NCBI GenBank assembly: GCA_032249055.1
Contig: JAVVGP010000007.1
Location: 1-19,390 of the forward strand
Source of the DNA: SCGC-AAA471-B05 sp032249055
GTDB taxonomy: Archaea > Thermoproteota > Thermoprotei > Gearchaeales > Gearchaeaceae
Length of the DNA stretch: 19,390 bases
Direction of reading: 5' to 3'
Positions 15,168 to 19,390 of this stretch are shown piece after piece (position 1 is the first letter of the stretch; each line of letters begins with the position of its first letter). The notes under the pieces are model-generated. The model made no database searches, was not told where the DNA came from, and saw only the letters and a program-made list of their open reading frames with translations. A program made the position numbers and the translations under genes.

Positions 15168-16070
15168 TTAAGAACGAATTATAGATGTTATAAAAAATTC
15201 TCCAGCCTTATAAGAACTCCTAACAAAAGGTCCTGCAGCAACATACTTAAAACCAAGACTTTTACCTATTTCTTCATATTTTTTAAATTTTTCAGGACTA
15301 ACATATTCCATTACTGGCAAATGCCTTCTAGAAGGTCTTAAATATTGACCAATAGTTAGAAAATCTACATCTGCTTTTCTTAGATCTTTCATTGTTTCAA
15401 TAACTTCTTCTTCCTTTTCCCCAAATCCAACTATAATTGAAGATTTTGTGTATATTTTAGGGTTAAGCTTTTTTAAACTTTCAAGAACAAATAAAGATTG
15501 ATCATAACTAGCTCTAGGATCTCTTACTAAAGGTGTTAACCTTCTAACTGTTTCAATGTTATGACCAATAACTTCCGCTCCAGAAAAAGCTACTTTCTTT
15601 AAAGAATCAATGTTTCCTTTAAAGTCAGGTATTAAAAGTTCAATGATTATATTGGGATTAAGCTTTTTTATTTCTTTCACAGTCTCAGCAAATATGCTTG
15701 CTCCACCATCTTCTAAATCATCTCTGTCAACTGATGTTATAACAATATAATTTAAATTCATTTTAGAGACAGCTAATGCTACTCTTCTAGGCTCATCATA
15801 ATCTACAATACCTTTGGGATTCCCTGGAGTAACATTACAAAACCTACAAGCCCTTGTACATACATTACCTAGAATCATAAAAGTAGCTGTTCCTGAGCCC
15901 CAACATTCTGAAATATTAGGACAAAGAGCTTCTTCGCAAACTGTATGTAAATTTAATTCTCTGCAAATCCTACTTATAAATAAATAATTTTCACCTGAAG
16001 GAATTTTAGAACGGATCCAGTCAGGTTTTCTTTCTATTTTATTCCTTTTTTCAAAATAAACGTTAAACAT
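15168..16070 (-). CDS. lipA: Lipoyl synthase (radical SAM)
   Basis: A 300-aa radical SAM enzyme that inserts two sulfur atoms into octanoyl groups on lipoyl domains, here presumably of the neighbouring E2 and of GcvH. Both iron-sulfur clusters are visible: the auxiliary cluster that donates sulfur, Cys45, Cys50 and Cys56 (CEEALCPNISEC), and the radical SAM cluster Cys71, Cys75 and Cys78 (CTRACRFC). The C-terminal FVRSSYKA carries the Ser that completes the auxiliary cluster. Length is typical. The octanoyl transferase or lipoate ligase needed to load the substrate is not in the window. It is first in the minus-strand run ahead of E1 alpha and shares a 62-bp divergent promoter region with the EthD gene. 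The ATG start is unambiguous. Confidence 0.95.
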   Translation of the reverse strand: MFNVYFEKRNKIERKPDWIRSKIPSGENYLFISRICRELNLHTVCEEALCPNISECWGSGTATFMILGNVCTRACRFCNVTPGNPKGIVDYDEPRRVALAVSKMNLNYIVITSVDRDDLEDGGASIFAETVKEIKKLNPNIIIELLIPDFKGNIDSLKKVAFSGAEVIGHNIETVRRLTPLVRDPRASYDQSLFVLESLKKLNPKIYTKSSIIVGFGEKEEEVIETMKDLRKADVDFLTIGQYLRPSRRHLPVMEYVSPEKFKKYEEIGKSLGFKYVAAGPFVRSSYKAGEFFITSIIRS

Positions 16071-16132
16071 TTTATTATTAAATAAGTTATCTAAAATAAA
16101 AATTCATAAATGCTTAATTCAATTTTATAATT
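16071..16132. promoter_or_regulatory. Divergent promoter region (lipA / EthD gene)
   Basis: 62 bp between two outward-facing ATGs. On the minus strand AATTTTTATTTTAG around 16091-16104 lies about 26 bp before lipA and is a fair TATA candidate. On the plus strand AATTCATAAATG near 16101-16112 is the best-placed A/T box for the EthD gene. No ribosome sites are seen, so both messages are probably leaderless. Confidence 0.45.
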
Positions 16133-16435
16133 ATGTATAAAATTGTAGTATTATATCCTAAATTAGAAGAAAATTTCTTAGAAACATACATAAAGGAACA
16201 TGTTCCATTAGTTAAAAAAATACCAAACGTTAAAAAAATAGTTATAAACAAAGCTGTAGGTTCTCCTGCTGGAGAGCCACAATTTTTTATTTTAGCTGAA
16301 CTTCACTTTGAAACAGAAAAGGACATGAAAGAAGCATTAAACTCTAACGAAATGAGAGAAGCTGCAAGACATGCCATGAAAATTTCGAAAGGAAAAATGC
16401 AGGCAATATTCTTTGAAGAAATAAAAGTAGAATAA
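16133..16435 (+). CDS. EthD family protein (dimeric alpha/beta barrel)
   Basis: A 100-aa protein with the EthD/ferredoxin-like dimeric alpha-beta-barrel pattern: an opening strand MYKIVVLYPK, the segment LETYIKEHVPLVKKIPNVKK (17-36) with the family's conserved His-Val-Pro-Leu, a middle strand FFILAELHFET near 51-61, a helix through DMKEALNSNEMREAARHA, and a last strand MQAIFFEEIKV. EthD was first seen with ethyl tert-butyl ether degradation, but most family members have no known reaction. It stands between lipA and the aldehyde dehydrogenase. The gap to the latter is 119 bp with its own promoter-like sequence, so co-transcription is uncertain. Confidence 0.8.
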   Translation: MYKIVVLYPKLEENFLETYIKEHVPLVKKIPNVKKIVINKAVGSPAGEPQFFILAELHFETEKDMKEALNSNEMREAARHAMKISKGKMQAIFFEEIKVE

Positions 16436-16525
16436 TTAAGAAGCCAGTAATTGTTCATTTAAATCATGTAGCAAGTATTAAAAATTTCTAAGAAGATTTT
16501 TAAAATATTTTGCAGAGATTAATTT

Positions 16526-16541
16526 TTTTAACATGTTAAAA
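16526..16541. promoter_or_regulatory. Perfect 16-bp palindrome in the aldehyde dehydrogenase promoter
   Basis: TTTTAACATGTTAAAA is a perfect inverted repeat lying 14-29 bp before the aldehyde dehydrogenase ATG, where the TATA box or start site is expected. Its central AACATGTT includes C and G, so it is less easily explained by A/T content than the other palindromes in the window. It could be the operator of a dimeric repressor such as a TetR-, MarR- or Lrp-type protein; which one is unknown. Confidence 0.45.
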
Positions 16542-16554
16542 TATTTAAAAGACA

Positions 16555-18000
16555 ATGGAAATTCCCTACTATAAACTATTTATAAATGGAAATTATGTAG
16601 AAAGTTCAACAGGAAACAAAATACCGGTTTTAAATCCTGCAAATAATGAAGTTATAGCATATGTTGCTGAAGCTGGTAACGAAGATGTAGATAAGGCTAT
16701 AGAAGCAGCTAAGAATGCTTTTAAAGAATGGTCAAAAATGGATCCTACAAGAAGAGGAAGAATTTTATATAAAATTGCTTCTCTGTTAAGAGAAAGAAGC
16801 GAAGAATTGGCTAAACTTGAAACTTTAAACAATGGTAAGCCATTAAGAGAATCTACTGGTGATGTATTATATGCTGCAAGATTATTTGAGTATTACGCAG
16901 GATTAGCTGATAAAATTCAAGGAGATACAATACCTGTTCCAGGAGATAGATTTTGTTATACAATAAGAGAACCTTTAGGAGTTACAGCTCACATTGTACC
17001 ATGGAACTTTCCTTTGCCATTGGCTGCAAGAAGCATTGCACCTGCTTTGGCAGCAGGAAATACTGCAGTAGTTAAACCATCTTCATATACTCCATTAACA
17101 GCTTTAAAGTTAGCAGAAATTTCAAAAGAAGCTGGTTTGCCAAATGGGGTTTTAAATGTTATATGTGGACCAGGAAATACGGTAGGGAAATATTTAATAT
17201 CTCATAAAGAAATAGATGCTGTTGCTTTTACAGGATCAACAGAGAGCGGGAGGGAGGTTATGGTATTAGCTGCTAAAAATCTTAAACCAGTTATATTAGA
17301 ATTAGGTGGTAAAAATCCCCATATAGTATTACCTGATGCAAAAATAGATAAGACTATACAGGGAATAATGAATGGTATAATTACCAATGCAGGACAAATG
17401 TGTTGGGCTGGAAGTAGATTATTAATTCATGAAAGTTTACATGATAGACTAATAAAGTTACTTAGCGAGCATTTTTCTAAAGTAAAGATAGGAAATGGCT
17501 TAAATAAAGATACACAAATGGGACCTTTAACTACGAAGGAACAACTAAAAAGAGTTATGTATTATATTGAGGAAGGAATTAAAGAAGGAGGTAAAATTGT
17601 CTATGGAGGAGAAAGGCCAAAAGAAGAAGAATTACTCAAAGGAAACTTTATTTATCCTACTCTTTTCGATAATGTAGGAAAAGATATGAAGATATTTCAA
17701 GAAGAAATTTTTGGACCTGTTTTGGCCTCAACAAGCTTCAGTTCTATAGATGAAGCAGTCGAATTAGCAAATGCTACAAGATATGGATTATACGCAGCTA
17801 TTTGGACAAACGATCTAACCTTGGCTCATAAATTAGCTTCGAGAATTGAAGCTGGAACAGTCTGCATTAATGAGTTTCCTGTGACCTATCCGCAGATGCC
17901 CTTTAGTGCATATAAAGAGAGCGGCCTAGGATTCGAGCAAAGCATATATTCGGTTTATAATTATACAAGAATAAAAACTGTTTTAATTAACTTATCTTAA
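16555..18000 (+). CDS. NAD(P)-dependent aldehyde dehydrogenase
   Basis: A 481-aa ALDH-superfamily enzyme oxidising an aldehyde to its acid. The active site is complete: Asn151 in PWNFP, the nucleotide-site Lys174 in VVKPSSYTP, GSTESG at 227-232, the general base Glu249 in LELGGK, nucleophile Cys283 in NAGQMCWAGSR, and the late EEIFGPV motif. It most resembles the non-phosphorylating, non-CoA-acylating betaine/general aldehyde dehydrogenase group; the substrate cannot be read from sequence. The ATG is 14 bp after a perfect palindrome in an A/T-rich promoter, pointing to single-gene regulation. It converges on the acyl-CoA dehydrogenase gene across a 48-bp gap. Length is normal for the family. 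Confidence 0.93.
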   Translation: MEIPYYKLFINGNYVESSTGNKIPVLNPANNEVIAYVAEAGNEDVDKAIEAAKNAFKEWSKMDPTRRGRILYKIASLLRERSEELAKLETLNNGKPLRESTGDVLYAARLFEYYAGLADKIQGDTIPVPGDRFCYTIREPLGVTAHIVPWNFPLPLAARSIAPALAAGNTAVVKPSSYTPLTALKLAEISKEAGLPNGVLNVICGPGNTVGKYLISHKEIDAVAFTGSTESGREVMVLAAKNLKPVILELGGKNPHIVLPDAKIDKTIQGIMNGIITNAGQMCWAGSRLLIHESLHDRLIKLLSEHFSKVKIGNGLNKDTQMGPLTTKEQLKRVMYYIEEGIKEGGKIVYGGERPKEEELLKGNFIYPTLFDNVGKDMKIFQEEIFGPVLASTSFSSIDEAVELANATRYGLYAAIWTNDLTLAHKLASRIEAGTVCINEFPVTYPQMPFSAYKESGLGFEQSIYSVYNYTRIKTVLINLS

Positions 18001-18048
18001 AAATTTTATAAATTTAAATTTAATTATTTTTAATATTTAATTAAAAAA
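18001..18048. terminator. Bidirectional T-rich terminator region
   Basis: The 48-bp gap between the two convergent stop codons is almost pure A/T, with T-runs on the plus strand (ATTATTTTTAATATTT) and on the minus strand (AATTTTTTAATT). This is enough for archaeal intrinsic termination of both genes. No hairpin is evident. Confidence 0.4.
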
Positions 18049-19206
18049 TTATTTGTGTGGAGCATATTCTTTTCCTATCAATTCCCTTCCTAGTGCTATT
18101 TTTTGTGCTTCCTCAGTACCATCACCTATTTCAATTCCCATCACATTCCTTAACCTTCTTTCAAAAGGTAAATCTTTAGTATATGCTATGTTACCATGAA
18201 TTAAAATGCATTTATGAATTATTTCAAAAGCTAACTTTGGAGCCCACATTTTACACATTGCAGCATATTTAGTTATAGGCATACCTTTATCCTTCATCCA
18301 TAAAGTTCTGTAACATAAAAGTTTACAAGCTTCAAGATAAGTATAATATTCTACTATTTCAAATTGAATTGCTTCAAATTTTATTATTGGCTTACCAAAA
18401 GCATATCTTTTCTTTGCATATTCTATAGTTTCTTCCAAAGATTGTTCTGCTGCACCCAAACATGATAAAGCTAATAAAGTTTTACTAAAATCGAAAGTTT
18501 TCATTACCATATAAAATCCTTCTCCTACGTTTCCTAACAAATAATCCTTAGGTATTCTTACATTATCAAGTTTAAATGCTCCTCTAGAAATTGGCCTGTA
18601 ACCTACATCATCAAAATAAGAATAAGTTATATTTTTATCCCTGGCAGGAACTAAAAAAGCACTTATTCCTTTATGTCCTGCTTTAGGATCAGTTTTAGCA
18701 AATAAAACATAATATGAAGCATACTTTACCATGCTTATTGAAGATTTTTCTCCGTTGATTACCCATTCATCGCCATCAAGATATGCAGTGGTTTTTATAG
18801 CAGCTGCGTCAGTACCGCAGTGAGGTTCTGTTAAAGCTATTCCTAAAATTACTTCTCCATTAGCAACTTTAGGTAAAATTTCTTCCTTAACTTCTTCCTT
18901 TGCATAATTTGAAATAACTTCTGCAGTTAAAGCATTGTTAATAATTATAAAATTAGCTACATTGAAATCATATCTCGATAATTCTTCTATAGCTATTCCA
19001 GTAGTAACAGCATCAGCACCTTGCCCACCATATTTTTCCGGTATTCTTATCCCCATCAACCCAATATCTGCAAGCTTTTTAAAAAGTTCCTTTGGAAATT
19101 CTCCAGTTTTATCCCATAAAGCTTCATAAGGAGCTATTTCTTTTTGTGCAAAATTTCTTATAGTTTCTCTAAATAAATTTTGTTCCAAAGTAAATTCGAA
19201 TACCAT
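18049..19206 (-). CDS. Acyl-CoA dehydrogenase
   Basis: A 385-aa FAD flavoprotein that introduces the 2,3 double bond into acyl-CoA. Seen: N-terminal helical domain 1-120; ALTEPHCGTDAAAIKTTA near 124-141, which binds FAD and substrate; NGEKSSISM near 151; RYAFGKPI near 267 with the conserved Arg for the flavin pyrophosphate; and the C-terminal IGDGTEEAQKIALGREL (360-376). The catalytic base in medium-chain enzymes is the Glu of YEGT; here that position is Asp362. The reading frame can be extended 13 codons to a TTG at 19245, but the ATG at 19206 starts right at the family's usual FEFTLEQ segment and has A/T-rich promoter sequence upstream. Electrons probably go to ETF. Acyl preference is unknown; a link to the branched-chain 2-oxoacid complex is plausible. 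Confidence 0.92.
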   Translation of the reverse strand: MVFEFTLEQNLFRETIRNFAQKEIAPYEALWDKTGEFPKELFKKLADIGLMGIRIPEKYGGQGADAVTTGIAIEELSRYDFNVANFIIINNALTAEVISNYAKEEVKEEILPKVANGEVILGIALTEPHCGTDAAAIKTTAYLDGDEWVINGEKSSISMVKYASYYVLFAKTDPKAGHKGISAFLVPARDKNITYSYFDDVGYRPISRGAFKLDNVRIPKDYLLGNVGEGFYMVMKTFDFSKTLLALSCLGAAEQSLEETIEYAKKRYAFGKPIIKFEAIQFEIVEYYTYLEACKLLCYRTLWMKDKGMPITKYAAMCKMWAPKLAFEIIHKCILIHGNIAYTKDLPFERRLRNVMGIEIGDGTEEAQKIALGRELIGKEYAPHK

Positions 19207-19325
19207 ATTCTTAAAATAAATTAAACAAATTATTAACTTAGCCAATAATTCCTTGTAGAACTCAATGTATCTAGATATTCAAGAAATGTCGTTTTCCAAA
19301 TTATTGGAGAATGAATTGTGTTAAT

Positions 19326-19390
19326 CTAAAAATCGAAAAAATATTTTTCGGCTCTAGCCCATTCAGAAAGTTTATGAATTAAAAATTTTT
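19326..19390 (-). CDS. Possible C-terminal end of a gene running off the window
   Basis: An open minus-strand frame enters from the right edge and ends at a TAG (19326-19328). Its last 20 codons read KFLIHKLSEWARAEKYFFDF, an amphipathic, plausible protein end. If real, the gene lies upstream of the acyl-CoA dehydrogenase on the same strand. There are too few residues to name a family, and a chance open frame of this length is quite possible. Confidence 0.3.
   Translation of the reverse strand, partial: KFLIHKLSEWARAEKYFFDF

Noticed and set aside
19207..19245. 13-codon N-terminal extension of the acyl-CoA dehydrogenase from a TTG
   Set aside because: The extension (AKLIICLIYFKN) has no counterpart in the family, starts with TTG and covers the likely promoter of the ATG start.
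19265..19324. 19-codon plus-strand ORF (MYLDIQEMSF...)
   Set aside because: Very short, no recognisable motif, no ribosome site, and it faces against the flanking minus-strand genes.
1..19390. CRISPR arrays, tRNA/rRNA genes, insertion sequences, integrase or toxin-antitoxin modules
   Set aside because: I looked for spaced direct repeats, tRNA-like G+C-rich cloverleaf stretches, terminal inverted repeats and transposase motifs; none is visible in this densely coding window.

Overview
The window is about 70% A+T and almost fully coding, with short intergenic gaps, ATGA stop/start overlaps and TATA-like boxes about 25-30 bp in front of start codons. Together with the gene families (cis-prenyltransferase, archaeal cupin-type phosphoglucose isomerase, 3-hexulose-6-phosphate synthase, DUF373, COG1340 coiled-coil protein, archaeal GPN GTPase, a NurA-type protein, an archaeal-style 2-oxoacid dehydrogenase complex) this points to a thermoacidophilic crenarchaeon of the Sulfolobales. 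An Acidianus/Sulfurisphaera-like genome is my best guess from the low G+C; this is inference, not a database match. I see no rRNA, tRNA, CRISPR, transposon, IS end or plasmid/viral hallmark gene, and no gene-free stretch above 300 bp.

Layout. (1) 24-2784, plus strand: uppS, a class I/II aminotransferase and a cupin phosphoglucose isomerase, joined by 4-bp ATGA overlaps. The isomerase has an extra ~65-residue tail and its 3' end overlaps the convergent 3-hexulose-6-phosphate synthase gene (2753-3421, minus) by 32 bp. (2) 3465-5785, plus strand: a protein that looks like a NurA nuclease paralogue that has lost catalytic residues, then an M24 Xaa-Pro peptidase whose end overlaps DUF373 by 19 bp. 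(3) 5767-11156, minus strand, read right to left: superoxide dismutase, F420/FMN-type LLM oxidoreductase (FGD-like), CinA N-domain protein, GPN-loop GTPase, COG1340 coiled-coil protein, DUF373 membrane protein. (4) 11209-11871, plus: a cyclase/kynurenine formamidase-like metallohydrolase, divergent from SOD. (5) 11889-16070, minus strand: lipoyl synthase followed by E1 alpha, E1 beta and lipoyl-E2 of a 2-oxoacid dehydrogenase complex; E3 is not in the window. (6) 16133-18000, plus: an EthD-family protein and an aldehyde dehydrogenase whose promoter carries a perfect 16-bp palindrome. (7) 18049-19206, minus: an acyl-CoA dehydrogenase, and at the right edge the possible last 20 codons of another minus-strand gene.

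How the genes fit together. Blocks 5-7 look like oxidative catabolism of branched-chain 2-oxo acids or other carboxylic acids: the E1/E2 complex makes acyl-CoA, LipA makes the lipoyl cofactor on E2, the acyl-CoA dehydrogenase could take the next step, and the aldehyde dehydrogenase feeds acids in. The cupin isomerase and hexulose-phosphate synthase act around fructose 6-phosphate in the reverse ribulose monophosphate route to pentoses, although the phosphohexuloisomerase between them is absent here. Most genes are ordinary for this lineage. The less ordinary signals are the degenerate NurA-like protein with a three-cysteine cluster, active-site substitutions in the FGD-like oxidoreductase and the acyl-CoA dehydrogenase, the tailed isomerase, and the operator-like palindrome. 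I did not find a clear multi-gene undescribed system such as a defence or mobile module.
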